The notes beneath the pieces are model-generated. The model did no database searches and had not been told where the DNA came from. It saw only the letters and a list, made by a program, of their open reading frames with translations. This document shows, one piece after another, positions 36,370 through 45,644 of a stretch of 64,000 nt of DNA. Made by a program: the position numbers and the translations under genes. The stretch comes from Modestobacter lapidis (GTDB lineage Bacteria > Actinomycetota > Actinomycetes > Mycobacteriales > Geodermatophilaceae): assembly GCA_019779905.1 (NCBI GenBank), contig JABAKE010000018.1, positions 25,887 through 89,886 of the forward strand, in the 5' to 3' direction. The stretch's first letter is position 1, and every line of letters starts with the position of its first letter.

Positions 36370-37563
36370 TCAGCCCACCGATCGCCGCCCGGCCCGGGTG
36401 GCGAAGGCGTCCAGCGCGTCGAGCACCTCCCTTGCCTGCCACATCCGGTTCCGCTTCTGGCCGGTGAACTCGGTGAGGACGCCGGCCTCGATCAGCGGTG
36501 CCAGGACGCGCACGGCGTTCTGCGGTGGTGCGCCCAGCTCGCGGCCGACGAGCGGGGAATCGAGTACGGGTTGCCGCAGCAGGAGGTCGGCCACCCGCCA
36601 GGCGCCGGCGTCGGCCCGGGCCCGGACGGTGTCCTGCCACCCGGCCCGGATCGCGCGGAGCTCCTGGACCAGGGCGGCCGCATTGGTGAGGGCAGCGAGC
36701 GTGCCCCGGGTGAAGGCGGTGACGACGGCGTTCGGATCGCCGCCCCGGTAGGCGGTCAGGGCCGCGAAGTAGCCGTCGACGTCGGTCAGCAGCCCCGCCG
36801 AGACCGGCACGGTGACCGACCGGGTGATGCCGTGGTGCCGGAGCAGGGCGTGCACCAGGGCGCGGCCCACCCGGCCGTTGCCGTCCGGGAAGGGATGGAT
36901 GGTCTCGAACTGGGCGTGCGCGATGGCGGCGAGCACCAGGCCGGGGACGTCCTCCCGGCGGGCGAAACGGGCGAGATCCTCGACCAGGTCGGGGACCTCG
37001 TCGGCGACCGGGGCGACGTACTCGGCGCCGTGTGGTCCGTGGGAGTCGCCCCCGACCCACACCTGCGCCGTACGCCATCGCCCGGCGATGTCGGGTGCGC
37101 TGTCGCGCAGCAGGGCGCCGTGCATGGCCAGGATCGCATCCGGGGTCGGTTCGGCGGCCAGGTCGAGGGCTGCCTGCATGGCATGCACGTTGCCGACGAC
37201 GGCCTCGGCGTTGCGGGTGGACGGCCCGCCCAGCTCGGCGACCGCGATGGCCCTCGCGCCGGAGGTGAGCTGCTCGATCCGGGACGAGGAGGCGGACTCG
37301 GTGCGCAGCAGGACGGCCGCGAACGGGGTGCGGTCGGCACCCGTGCGCGCGTCGAAGCGGGCGATCTCGCTGACGGCCTCCTCGGCCGCCTTCTGCACGG
37401 ACGGGTCGAGCACCGGGTGCCGGTCGGAGATCCGGGGCACGACGGCGGCGCGGTACGGGCCGACATGGCGCAGACGTACGGCGCGAGGGACGACGTCGTC
37501 GGGCAGGCTGGGCCGCCACCCCACCTCTCGCGCCCCGACCCGCGGCCAATCATCCGCGAACAT
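36370..37563 (-). CDS. Fic/DOC-family protein with winged-helix C-terminus
   Basis: 397 residues. Fic core motif HPFPDGNGRVGR at 223-234 is complete (HxFxDGNGRxxR), so AMP-transfer chemistry is possible. An N-terminal inhibitory-helix-like segment SSSRIEQ at 92-98 resembles the (S/T)xxxE(G/N) motif, with Gln in place of Gly/Asn, which points to a class II self-inhibited Fic. The C-terminal 70 residues form a winged helix (RVADLLLRQPVLDSPLVGRELGA...). ATG 37563. Monocistronic. Confidence 0.87.
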   Translation of the reverse strand: MFADDWPRVGAREVGWRPSLPDDVVPRAVRLRHVGPYRAAVVPRISDRHPVLDPSVQKAAEEAVSEIARFDARTGADRTPFAAVLLRTESASSSRIEQLTSGARAIAVAELGGPSTRNAEAVVGNVHAMQAALDLAAEPTPDAILAMHGALLRDSAPDIAGRWRTAQVWVGGDSHGPHGAEYVAPVADEVPDLVEDLARFARREDVPGLVLAAIAHAQFETIHPFPDGNGRVGRALVHALLRHHGITRSVTVPVSAGLLTDVDGYFAALTAYRGGDPNAVVTAFTRGTLAALTNAAALVQELRAIRAGWQDTVRARADAGAWRVADLLLRQPVLDSPLVGRELGAPPQNAVRVLAPLIEAGVLTEFTGQKRNRMWQAREVLDALDAFATRAGRRSVG

Positions 37564-37657
37564 GCCTGAACCTTATTCGCACTTGTAGGAAGATGTGCGA
37601 GCAAGGCGTTGTCGTCACTCGGATGAGCGTCCAGGTCCCGTGCGGCGTGGGACGGGT

Positions 37658-38902
37658 TCAGGCGGCGACCGGCTCCGGCTGCTCGACCCGTCGCGTCGAC
37701 GCGACGTGGGCGAGGCCGGCGGCGACGACGAACGCGGCGGCGACGGCGGGCAGCGCGAGCGCGGTGCCCGCACCGAGCCGGTCGACGACGACGCCGGTTC
37801 CCGCGGACGAGACCGCCTGGCCGACGACGACCGCGGACCCGAGCATCGTCATGGTGGTCGCGGACCGGCCGGCCGGGCTGAGCTTCGCGGCGAGGCTGTA
37901 CTGGGTGACCAGGGTCGGACCGATGCCGCAGCCGAGGACCGCGAGGGCGACGACGAGCGCGGGGACCGAGCGCGCGCACGCGTAGGCGACCGCGGCGGCG
38001 AGCAGCAGCGACCCGAACACGAGCCACCGCGCCGGCAGGCTGAAGCGCACCGGGAAGGCCGCCGTCCCGAGCGCCAACGCGGCCGACCCGATGCCCATGA
38101 CGCCGTAGAGCAGGCCGGCGCTGTCGCCGCTGCCGTCGGCGGCGAGGAACCCGGTGAGCGAGGTGAGGATGGCGCCGAAGAAGAGGCCGATGCCGAGGGT
38201 GCCGGCGACCACGGTGAGCAGCGGGAAGCGGGCGAGCTCCCGGGCGGGCGCCTGTGCCGCCGTCCGCCCCGAGGCCGTGCCGGGGGAGACCCGGCCGGTG
38301 GGGTGCAGGGCGAACCAGGTGACGAACACGAGCGTGAGCACCGCTGCGCCGCCGATGGCCAACTCCGGGGCGAAGGCGGTGGCGAGCAGCCCGACGAGGA
38401 AGGGGCCGACGATGAACACCGTCTCGTCGGCGGCGGACTCGTAGGCCATGGTGCCGTTCAGCACCTTCTCCCGCCGGTTCCCCCCGACCGTGCGGCGGAC
38501 GATGGCGACCAGCCGGGTGCGGGACATCGGGGCGATCTGCGGTGCCGTGGCACCGATCAGCACCGAGAGCGCGAGGACGACGAGGTTCGGGGCGGTGCTC
38601 GCGACCAGGAACGGGAAGGCACCGAGCAGGGCGGCGTTGGCCAGCCCCACGGGGACGAGGGCCCGGCGCTGGCCGAACCGGTCGGCGGCGGCGCCGAGCA
38701 GCGGCCCGGCGAGCGCGGTGCCGATGCCGGCGGCGGCGGAGTTGAGCCCGCCGAGGGTCACCGACCCGCGCTCCGCGACAACGAGGGTGAGTACCCCGAC
38801 GGTCATCATCGCGAACGGCAGCCGGGCGATGAAGGCGATCGGGAAGTAGGAGAGCCCGGCGTGCCGGATGAGCTCGTAGCTCGATGAGCGCGTGTGGAAC
38901 AT
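37658..38902 (-). CDS. MFS transporter
   Basis: 414 residues with about 12 hydrophobic helices and MFS hallmarks: LLGAAADRFGQRRALVPVGLANA (motif A between helices 2 and 3) and GVVVDRLGAGTAL late in the protein. Substrate unknown, probably an efflux or sugar-type permease. ATG 38902. This is the last ordinary gene before the decayed, transfer-prone stretch that begins the defence island. Confidence 0.87.
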   Translation of the reverse strand: MFHTRSSSYELIRHAGLSYFPIAFIARLPFAMMTVGVLTLVVAERGSVTLGGLNSAAAGIGTALAGPLLGAAADRFGQRRALVPVGLANAALLGAFPFLVASTAPNLVVLALSVLIGATAPQIAPMSRTRLVAIVRRTVGGNRREKVLNGTMAYESAADETVFIVGPFLVGLLATAFAPELAIGGAAVLTLVFVTWFALHPTGRVSPGTASGRTAAQAPARELARFPLLTVVAGTLGIGLFFGAILTSLTGFLAADGSGDSAGLLYGVMGIGSAALALGTAAFPVRFSLPARWLVFGSLLLAAAVAYACARSVPALVVALAVLGCGIGPTLVTQYSLAAKLSPAGRSATTMTMLGSAVVVGQAVSSAGTGVVVDRLGAGTALALPAVAAAFVVAAGLAHVASTRRVEQPEPVAA

Positions 38903-39260
38903 GACCTCTGCTGGCGGATCAGGCGTGCCGCCTTGCTCTACCGGGGACGCCGGCCGCAGGTGTTACACACGAGTTACGGGAATGCACCGACGATAACGGA
39001 CGGGCGCGGGAGCCGGGCCGGCGCCGCGGGTGTGACGGATCCGGCGCCGTCGCGGGGCGCTGTCCTCCGTTGGGCTGGCGCGGTGCGGCACCGGGTCACC
39101 GGCGTCGATCCACGTCCCATGCCAGCCGGTCCCGTTCCCGCCGAGAGGTCGCTCCGGTCGACAGCGCTGGGGTGGCTGTGCGGCAGCGCCGCGGATCAGC
39201 GTCGCCATGGGAACATGCACGAGCGCATGCCGATGGCCACCTGTTCGGATCGCGCTCGGC
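38903..39260. other. Gap without a recognisable gene
   Basis: Upstream sequence of the MFS gene (including GTAAC direct repeats near 38965-38980), then high-GC sequence whose open frames on both strands look like shadows. Nothing else supported. Confidence 0.5.
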
Positions 39261-39640
39261 GGCAAGACCCTGCGGGCGTCGGTCTGGTACGGGCCGTGGC
39301 TGCTGCTCATGTTCGTGTTGACCGGGGTCGGCATGGTCCTGGGTGTTGCGGCGCCCGGCGTGGTCCGCCAGCCGAAGGTCGTCGGCGCCGTCACCTTCAG
39401 CTGCTGCAGTTGGCCATGACGGTGCAGGCGGTGCTGACCGGCGGGCTGGACAGTCCGCCGCTGATGCTGCTCGTCGTGCCGCTGTTTACGCAAGTGGTGC
39501 TGTTCCGGCCGCAGGTGCTGCTCGCCGCGGTGACCGGCTGGTGCTGGTGCTGGCCGCAAAGCTGCTGCCTCGCAACGAGGCCGTGCCGCGCTGCCGCCCC
39601 CGGCCGGACGCCACCGGGTACCCGGCGCGATGACCCCTGC
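39261..39640 (+). pseudogene. Frameshifted remnant of a membrane sensor N-terminus
   Basis: Three consecutive reading frames each carry a coherent piece of a membrane domain: ASVWYGPWLLLMFVLTGVGMVLGV in the first, LQLAMTVQAVLTGGLDSPPL and MLLVVPLFTQVVLFRPQVLL in the second, LVLVLAAKLLP in the third. Two single-base-type shifts, near 39405 and 39540, separate them. This looks like the membrane input domain of a diguanylate cyclase or histidine kinase whose output domain is gone. No start or ribosome site is convincing. Confidence 0.6.
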
Positions 39641-39671
39641 GCACTACCGGCCTTAACTTCGGAGGCGAGAG

Positions 39672-39800
39672 CTAGAACCCGAAGGCTCCGAGAAACCACG
39701 CGAGGAAGAGAAGGAACAGGAGGATTCCGCTCACCTGAACCACCGTCTCGCGGACCATTCCTGCCCAGTCGCGTTTGGGTGGCTGACCGCCTTGACCCAT
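39672..39800 (-). CDS. Small single-pass membrane protein, 42 aa
   Basis: ATG 39800 to TAG 39672. A basic, Pro/Gly-rich head (MGQGGQPPKRDWAGMVRETV) is followed by one strongly hydrophobic helix (GILLFLLFLAWFLGAFGF) ending at the stop. The clean head-helix layout supports a real gene. Ribosome site weak. Function unknown. Confidence 0.45.
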   Translation of the reverse strand: MGQGGQPPKRDWAGMVRETVVQVSGILLFLLFLAWFLGAFGF

Positions 39801-40056
39801 CACCGGCGCAGTCTCACCACGTACACCGCGCATTCAAGGTCGCCACGCCCATCCGGGCTCGGGCTACACGCGGTGGCAGGGTGTTCGCCACGATCGATCA
39901 AGATCCCCGGAGGGCTCCCAGGGTGGGATGCATCTGCTCTGCTCAGGACGCGCCACCTGGGGGATTGACCCAGGTCGGGTGACTCCTTGACCTGCCCTAG
40001 GCCTAAGTTGCCTCGACAGGTCTGGGGATTCCGGCCTTGCTGCGGAGGGTCATGCC
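39801..40056. other. Gap before the IS relic
   Basis: No gene recognised; open frames here are low-complexity. CCTAGGCCTAAG near 39997-40008 and the following 50 nt may belong to the lost end of the IS element, but no terminal inverted repeat could be paired by eye. Confidence 0.4.
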
Positions 40057-40350
40057 GTGCTGAAACCGTATCCATCTGAGTTCCGTGCCCGTGCCGTTGC
40101 CCTTTTCCGGACCGGTAGACGGATCAGCCGCGCCGCAGTCGAGCTCGGCGTCAGCGAGGCCGGACTGCACAACTGGGTCCGGCAAGACCGCATCGATTGG
40201 GGCGAGATCCCCGGCCCCACGACGAGCGAGAGCGCCGAGTGGCAGCGAGCGCGCAAGCGGATGCGCGAGCTGGACCTGCAGGTAGATCTCGACCATGAAT
40301 CGGCGTTCCTGGCCGAGGAGCGACCGCTCCCAAAGGATCCACCCGGGTGA
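40057..40350 (+). pseudogene. IS3-family transposase OrfA relic
   Basis: 97 codons. The start is a good OrfA helix-turn-helix: YPSEFRARAVALFRTGRRISRAAVELGVSEAGLHNWVRQDRIDWGEIPG. After the leucine-zipper-like MRELDLQVDLDHESAFLAEERPLPKD it ends early, with the zipper part degenerate, and no OrfB (DDE) follows. A lone, probably inactive fragment left by transposition at the island edge. GTG start at 40057. Confidence 0.75.
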
Positions 40351-40588
40351 TCGACAGGCTCGTCGGGTCGGGCGGTGCGGGGACGCGGTCGGACGCGGCG
40401 ATGTCGTCGGCGCCGAACATCCGGACGCCAGAGTTGCTAACGGCGGCCGGCGCAGCAGGTCGACTGTCGCGGGCGCCGTCCCCGGCATCGCGACGAGGGG
40501 AGGTCAGGCTGGGAGTCGATGACCAACCGGAGCCTGGTCCCCGCCAGCTTCTGATCGTCGAAGAGGATTGGCCGAATTGGGTCGCCGG
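40351..40588. other. Gap between IS relic and type III Res
   Basis: 238 nt without a recognisable gene; a short minus-strand frame (MFGADDIAASDRVPAPPDP) has no family I know. Probably rearranged junction DNA at the island boundary. Confidence 0.4.
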
Positions 40589-43500
40589 TCATCCGACGAG
40601 CTGCCGCAGCTGGGCGAAGTCAGTGACGACGTCATAGCTCACCTGGTCGGCGGACGCCTTCGCGTTGAGCGTCGCGAAAAACTTGCGGGCGCACTCGATC
40701 TTCGATTCTTCCACGCCTCGCAGCTGCAGCGTGGACAGCGAGCCCTTCGTCTCGGCGACGAAGTAGACGTGCTTGACGCTGCCCTCATGGAAGGCGACAG
40801 CCCAGTCCGGGTTGTAGTTGCCGACCGGGGTGGGGATGGCGAAGCCGCGGGGCAGCTTGGCGTAGACGACCACCTCGTCGCTTGTGTCGAGAGCCGTCAC
40901 GAAGCTGCGCTCGACCTGCGAGTCGGCGACGACGTAGTCGTAGATGTGCCGCTGCGGGGTGGGAGTGGCGGTGTCGAGGCGCAGCTGGCCCTGGTTCTGG
41001 GTGAAGATGCTCCGGTCGTACCGGGTGTCGAGCACGTCGTAGGTCAGGTGCTCGATGATCGCGGTGGCCTTCTGCTCACTGATCAACCGGGCGCAGCGGG
41101 CGATGAACTGCTCGGGGTTCCTCGGGTACTTCGCGAACGTGTCCGGCCGGATGCCGGTCAGGATCGCACCGACGGTGCGCCGGGTCAGCTGGGTCTTCTT
41201 CGCGATCTCACCGATCAGGTCGTACTGCACCCCGGACGCCGCCGGATGGGTATCCAGCGTGCTGCTGGTGCGGGTCCGGGTGAACCCTTCCCCCGATGCG
41301 AGTGTCTCAGCGGACAGCTCGGCGTTCTGCGTGCCGTGTTCGACGACGTACTGCAGGGCGTCGACCGTCAGGTGCTCGTCGACGGCGCGCACCGCCTTCG
41401 CGACGAGCTCGGCGGAGTCGAACTCGACCTGGTAGATCGCCTTGTGGTTGATCTGGTTCCACAGCGCGAGGAACTCGGCCTTGTCAATGTTCTTGTTCGG
41501 CAGCAGCTGCTTGGTCGTGCGGCTGTTGTCGGGCCTGGGAACGTCGATGTACAGCGCGTCGACGACGGGCCAGACGGCGTCGATCACGGGTGGGGCGAGC
41601 GCCGGATCCTTGGGTGAGATCTCGGCGTGCTCGGCGCGGGCGACCTTGTAAGCCTCGGAGAGGGTGTCGTCGTCGTTGAGGTAGTCGTTCTGCAGCAGGT
41701 ACCTGTAGATCGCCCGGGCCAGCGCCGGCTCGATGGTGCTGGCCCCGCTCGAGAGCTGGATGGTCTTGCCGGTGAAGTACTCCTGCGAGGCGACGCGGGG
41801 ACGGCCCTTAAGCGAGTCGCTGATCTCCTTCTGCAGGCCGTCGACGAATGCTGTGTAGGACTCGTCGGTGACGACGGTGAGTTCGTTGACGTCGTGCACG
41901 ATGGCAGCGTCGGTGATGCGCTCGCCTTGCTGGTTGACCGCCAGGCGCAGGCCCCGGCCGATCTCCTGGCGGCGGGAAACGGTGTTGTCGCTCTTCTTCA
42001 GCATGCCCATAACGAAGACATTGGGGTTGTCCCAGCCCTCACGCAGCGCCGAATGCGAGAAGATGAACCGGGTCTTCTCGGGGAAGGAGAGCAGTCGTTC
42101 CTTGTGCTTGAGGATCAGGTCGTAGGCGTCGACGTCCTTGGACTGCCCCTTCTCGTCGCCGGTTCTGTTGATCTCGCCGTCTACCTGGCGCTTGTTCTTG
42201 TCGATGGAGAAGTAGCCCTGGTGGGTGTCCCGTGCAGGGATCGAATCCAGGTAAGCGCGGTACGCCGGGTCGAGCGGCAGCTCGGCCAGGTGGTCCGCGA
42301 CGGCGGTGGCGTACTCCGTTTCGAACGCGCGGGCGTACTCGCCCAGTGTGTCCGCGCGGGTGTAGTCCCGGTACTTTGCGACCTGGTCGATGAAGAACAG
42401 CGAGAGCACCTTGATGCCACGCCCGTGCAGCTCGCGCTCCTTGTCCAGGTGTGCGCGGATCACCTCGCGGATCTGGATCCGTCGCTTGGTCTCCTCGGTG
42501 GCGTCGGCGGTGAGCTGGCCGGCGGACAGGGTGTCGCCGCTGTTCAGCTCGACGACGTTCCGGACGGCGTCGATGTCGGTGACAATCAGCGGTTGACCAC
42601 CGGGACGGTAGGCGGCGATGCCTCCGGAGAGCTCGAACAGGTTGTGGCCCAGTTCGAGGCGCTTGACCTGGCGCGTGATGGCGCCCGACGTGCTGCGTAC
42701 CTCCAGCTCGACCCGGGCAGTGGGCTTGCTACCGGGCCTAACCTCGATCGTGTCCAGATAGAGGTAGGCCGTGCTGCCGGCCAGACCGCTGACGGTGATA
42801 CCGCGGACGGCGATCTTCTTGACCAGCTTCTGCTGGTAGGCGTCGAGCGCGTCGAGCCGGTGCACCTTGTTGTGCTCGGTCTTGTGGGTGGCGGAGTAGC
42901 GCAGCAGGAGCAACGGGTCGAAATTGGCGAGTGACGCCAGCGAGGTGTCGCTGCTGATCTTCTGCGGCTCGTCGATGATCACGATCGGCCGGTTCGCCGC
43001 GACGACGTCGATGGGTTTGCGGCTGTGGAAGTCGTCGCGCTCGTCGTAGATCCGCCGGTTGTCCCGGCCCTTGGAGTTGAAGGCCTGGATGTTGATGATC
43101 ATGACCTGGACGCCGGCGTCGGAGGAGTAGCTTTCGAGTTCGTGCAGCTGGCCGGAGTTGTAGACGAACGATCGCGGCTTGGTGCCGTAGGCCTGCTGGA
43201 AGTGCTCGGCGGTGATGTCAAACGTCTTCTTCACACCCTCGCGGATGGCGACGCTCGGCACCACGACAATGTACTTGGACCAGCCGTACCGCTGGTGCAA
43301 TTCCAAGATCGTCTTGATGTAGACGTAGGTCTTGCCGGTACCAGTCTCCATCTCGATGTCGAGGTTGAGCGGGCCAGCCTTGCTCGGCACTAGGGCCGGT
43401 GACGGCGTGAGATTCTGTCGGCTCTGCACCTGCTGCACGTTGCTGAGCAGCTGCTGGTGGGACAGCTGCAACGCCGCGTTACGGAAGCCGTCGTCATCTC

Positions 43501-43639
43501 CCTGGATGGCCTGCTGGGCACGGGTACCCGGGTCGATGCGGTAGCGGACCGGGTCGACGCGCTGCTGCCCAGCGAAGCAGTCGACGACGGAGTTCACCGC
43601 ATCCGTCTGGTACTGCTGGACCGTGAATTGGAGTTTCAT
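40589..43639 (-). CDS. res: Type III restriction enzyme Res subunit
   Basis: 1016 residues, normal for type III Res. SF2 motor with METGTGKTYVYIKTI (Walker A, about residues 96-110), IVIIDEPQKI (DExx box), RYSATH (motif III) and IGRGLRLAVNQQGERI (motif VI). The C-terminal PD-(D/E)xK nuclease shows NPDWAVAFHEG and FVAETKG (about residues 945-970). It would cut DNA after translocation in complex with Mod. ATG 43639 follows CGGAGAG, 34 nt after the mod gene. Looks intact. Confidence 0.93.
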   Translation of the reverse strand: MKLQFTVQQYQTDAVNSVVDCFAGQQRVDPVRYRIDPGTRAQQAIQGDDDGFRNAALQLSHQQLLSNVQQVQSRQNLTPSPALVPSKAGPLNLDIEMETGTGKTYVYIKTILELHQRYGWSKYIVVVPSVAIREGVKKTFDITAEHFQQAYGTKPRSFVYNSGQLHELESYSSDAGVQVMIINIQAFNSKGRDNRRIYDERDDFHSRKPIDVVAANRPIVIIDEPQKISSDTSLASLANFDPLLLLRYSATHKTEHNKVHRLDALDAYQQKLVKKIAVRGITVSGLAGSTAYLYLDTIEVRPGSKPTARVELEVRSTSGAITRQVKRLELGHNLFELSGGIAAYRPGGQPLIVTDIDAVRNVVELNSGDTLSAGQLTADATEETKRRIQIREVIRAHLDKERELHGRGIKVLSLFFIDQVAKYRDYTRADTLGEYARAFETEYATAVADHLAELPLDPAYRAYLDSIPARDTHQGYFSIDKNKRQVDGEINRTGDEKGQSKDVDAYDLILKHKERLLSFPEKTRFIFSHSALREGWDNPNVFVMGMLKKSDNTVSRRQEIGRGLRLAVNQQGERITDAAIVHDVNELTVVTDESYTAFVDGLQKEISDSLKGRPRVASQEYFTGKTIQLSSGASTIEPALARAIYRYLLQNDYLNDDDTLSEAYKVARAEHAEISPKDPALAPPVIDAVWPVVDALYIDVPRPDNSRTTKQLLPNKNIDKAEFLALWNQINHKAIYQVEFDSAELVAKAVRAVDEHLTVDALQYVVEHGTQNAELSAETLASGEGFTRTRTSSTLDTHPAASGVQYDLIGEIAKKTQLTRRTVGAILTGIRPDTFAKYPRNPEQFIARCARLISEQKATAIIEHLTYDVLDTRYDRSIFTQNQGQLRLDTATPTPQRHIYDYVVADSQVERSFVTALDTSDEVVVYAKLPRGFAIPTPVGNYNPDWAVAFHEGSVKHVYFVAETKGSLSTLQLRGVEESKIECARKFFATLNAKASADQVSYDVVTDFAQLRQLVG

Positions 43640-43673
43640 GGCTCGTTGCTCTCCGTGATCCGCACGTCTTCGT

Positions 43674-45530
43674 TCACACCGTCCGCAGCTCGGTGTGCGG
43701 GGCGAGCTGGGCGAAGACCTGCTGGGCGTTGATTCGGTCGGCGTCGGTGGTGAAGGCGGAGTCGCGGAACACCGCGCGTTCTGGCTGGCGCTGGGCGATC
43801 GCGGTGATCACGTCGCGGGTCAGGGTTTCCGCGAAGCAGGCGATCAGGAGCCCCTCGTCGACGACGATCAGCTCGCTGTCGTCGACCGTCTCGCGGGCGA
43901 TCGGTAGGCTCAGCTCCAACCCCCAGTCCAGTAGCACGTGGAACAGCAGATCCTCGCCGGTGCGCCCCCCGACGACACTGTCGGTCAGCATGGACAGCTG
44001 GTCCTGAGAGGTGTCGCCCGGTGGGCGCCCGACGTCGGCGGTGGTGGGCGTGTCCACCTTGAGCACCCGATAACCGACGTCCACGGCCATGTCATCGGTG
44101 TGAAGTTGCCCGATCTCACGGCCCGCCCGCCGAATGCGCTCCTTTGTTATGTCCGCGATCGATGCGTAGTCGCTAAGGGCCGCAGTCGAGTGGCGAGACG
44201 GCCTCTCGGGAATTTGAACGAGCACGAAGCGTCGTTCGCCGCCGCTTTTCTGATTGACAGACGCCACCGCGTGCGCAGTGGTGCCGGAGCCGGCGAAAAA
44301 GTCGAGGACGATCGAGTCGTCGGCGGTGGCGATGTTGATCAACGTCTCGATGAGTCGAAGCGGTTTTGGATTCTCGATGTAGTCTCCGCCCATTAAGGTG
44401 CGCAGCTCAGCACTGCCGGTGCGGGTGCGCCCAAAGCGCTCGTCAACAAATAGAGATCGAGGCTTAGTTCCTACTGTCGCATAGTTTTTGGTGTAGACGT
44501 TTCCATTTTGGAATACCAGGTCGCCCATCTGGCGTTGTACGCGTTCACGAGACCAGCGCCAGATAGCGTTCGGCCTTGTCGGGTCTTTGTGTGTAAGTCG
44601 ATACGTAGTTCCGTCGGGTCCCGTCAAGTCGTAGTCCAGCGACGGAGAGTACTGCAAGTTCTGCTTGTCGAGGCGCTCAAGAGCGTACCGCCCGCCCTCG
44701 TCCAGCTGGCTGTAAGAGGTCGTTGCTACACCGTTCGGGTCAACGTTGAGATCAACCTTCGATAAGTTCCGCGCGAATGCGACTATATATTCATGGTCGA
44801 CCGCAACACTGGAGCTGTCATTAGCTCCGCCGCTCTTACTCTTCCAAATGAACGTCGCCAAATGGTTGGCTTCTCCGAATACCGAACCGGCCAGTCGGAC
44901 GAGATTTTGGACTTCGCTGTCGTCGATCGAGATAAAGATGGCCCCGTCCGTCCGGAGAAGGCTGCGGGCGAGCTTCAATCTCGGGTACATCATCGAGAGC
45001 CAGTCGGAGTGGAAGCGTCCGTTGCTCTCGGTATTGGCTACCAATCGGGTGCCGGTCTCGTCGACCTGGCCGGAGCGCGACAGGTACTCGGCGGTGGTCT
45101 CGGCGAAGTCGTCGTTGTAGATGAAGTCGTTGCCAGTGTTGTAGGGCGGGTCGATGTAGATCAGCTTGACCTTGCCCAGGTACGACTCCTGCAGCAGCTT
45201 CAGCGCTTCCAGGTTGTCACCCTCGATGAACAGGTTCTTGGTCGTATCGAAGTCCACTGACTCCTCGCGCACCGGGCGCAAAGTCTTGCGGATCGGCGCA
45301 TTAGCAGCGAGCAGCGCCTTGCGTTTGCCTGGCCAGTCCATCCGGTAGCGCTCCTGCGGGCCCTCGACCACGTGGTCAGAGAGCTCCTGCCGCAGCAGGT
45401 CGAAGTCGATGCCCCGCCGGACTGTGCCGTCGGCGTCCCGGGTCTCGGTGACCACGGTCGGGAACAGCTCGGCCAGGGCCTCGATGTTGCGGACTGTGAG
45501 GTCCGGTGACTGCAGGTCCAGCTTCTCCAC
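43674..45530 (-). CDS. mod: Type III DNA adenine methyltransferase Mod subunit
   Basis: 618 residues. N6-adenine (beta-class) methylase with catalytic DPPY at 127-130 (LIYIDPPYNTGNDFIYNDDF) preceding the AdoMet motif LDFFAGSGTTAHAV. Mod supplies sequence recognition for Res and protects host DNA. The target-recognition region between the two motifs (about 44.2-44.9 kb) is clearly lower in GC than its flanks, suggesting that it was exchanged. Intact. ATG 45530. Confidence 0.94.
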   Translation of the reverse strand: MEKLDLQSPDLTVRNIEALAELFPTVVTETRDADGTVRRGIDFDLLRQELSDHVVEGPQERYRMDWPGKRKALLAANAPIRKTLRPVREESVDFDTTKNLFIEGDNLEALKLLQESYLGKVKLIYIDPPYNTGNDFIYNDDFAETTAEYLSRSGQVDETGTRLVANTESNGRFHSDWLSMMYPRLKLARSLLRTDGAIFISIDDSEVQNLVRLAGSVFGEANHLATFIWKSKSGGANDSSSVAVDHEYIVAFARNLSKVDLNVDPNGVATTSYSQLDEGGRYALERLDKQNLQYSPSLDYDLTGPDGTTYRLTHKDPTRPNAIWRWSRERVQRQMGDLVFQNGNVYTKNYATVGTKPRSLFVDERFGRTRTGSAELRTLMGGDYIENPKPLRLIETLINIATADDSIVLDFFAGSGTTAHAVASVNQKSGGERRFVLVQIPERPSRHSTAALSDYASIADITKERIRRAGREIGQLHTDDMAVDVGYRVLKVDTPTTADVGRPPGDTSQDQLSMLTDSVVGGRTGEDLLFHVLLDWGLELSLPIARETVDDSELIVVDEGLLIACFAETLTRDVITAIAQRQPERAVFRDSAFTTDADRINAQQVFAQLAPHTELRTV

Positions 45531-45644
45531 GTGGTGCCCCCGCTGCGCGTTACGTTCGGTATCAGCTTGCCTGCGTCAACGTAGTCAGTGCCGTGCCCGC
45601 GCCCGGTGACGGCTCGCTGGGCCGTCCCGTGCGCAGTCGCAGTC

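Noticed and set aside
38894..39982. 362-codon plus-strand open frame
   Set aside because: Only its centre matches the membrane-sensor relic; the rest has nonsense composition, so it is decay read through by high GC.
39800..40075. 91-codon minus-strand frame over the IS relic start
   Set aside because: Low-complexity composition, no ribosome site, antisense to the OrfA relic start.
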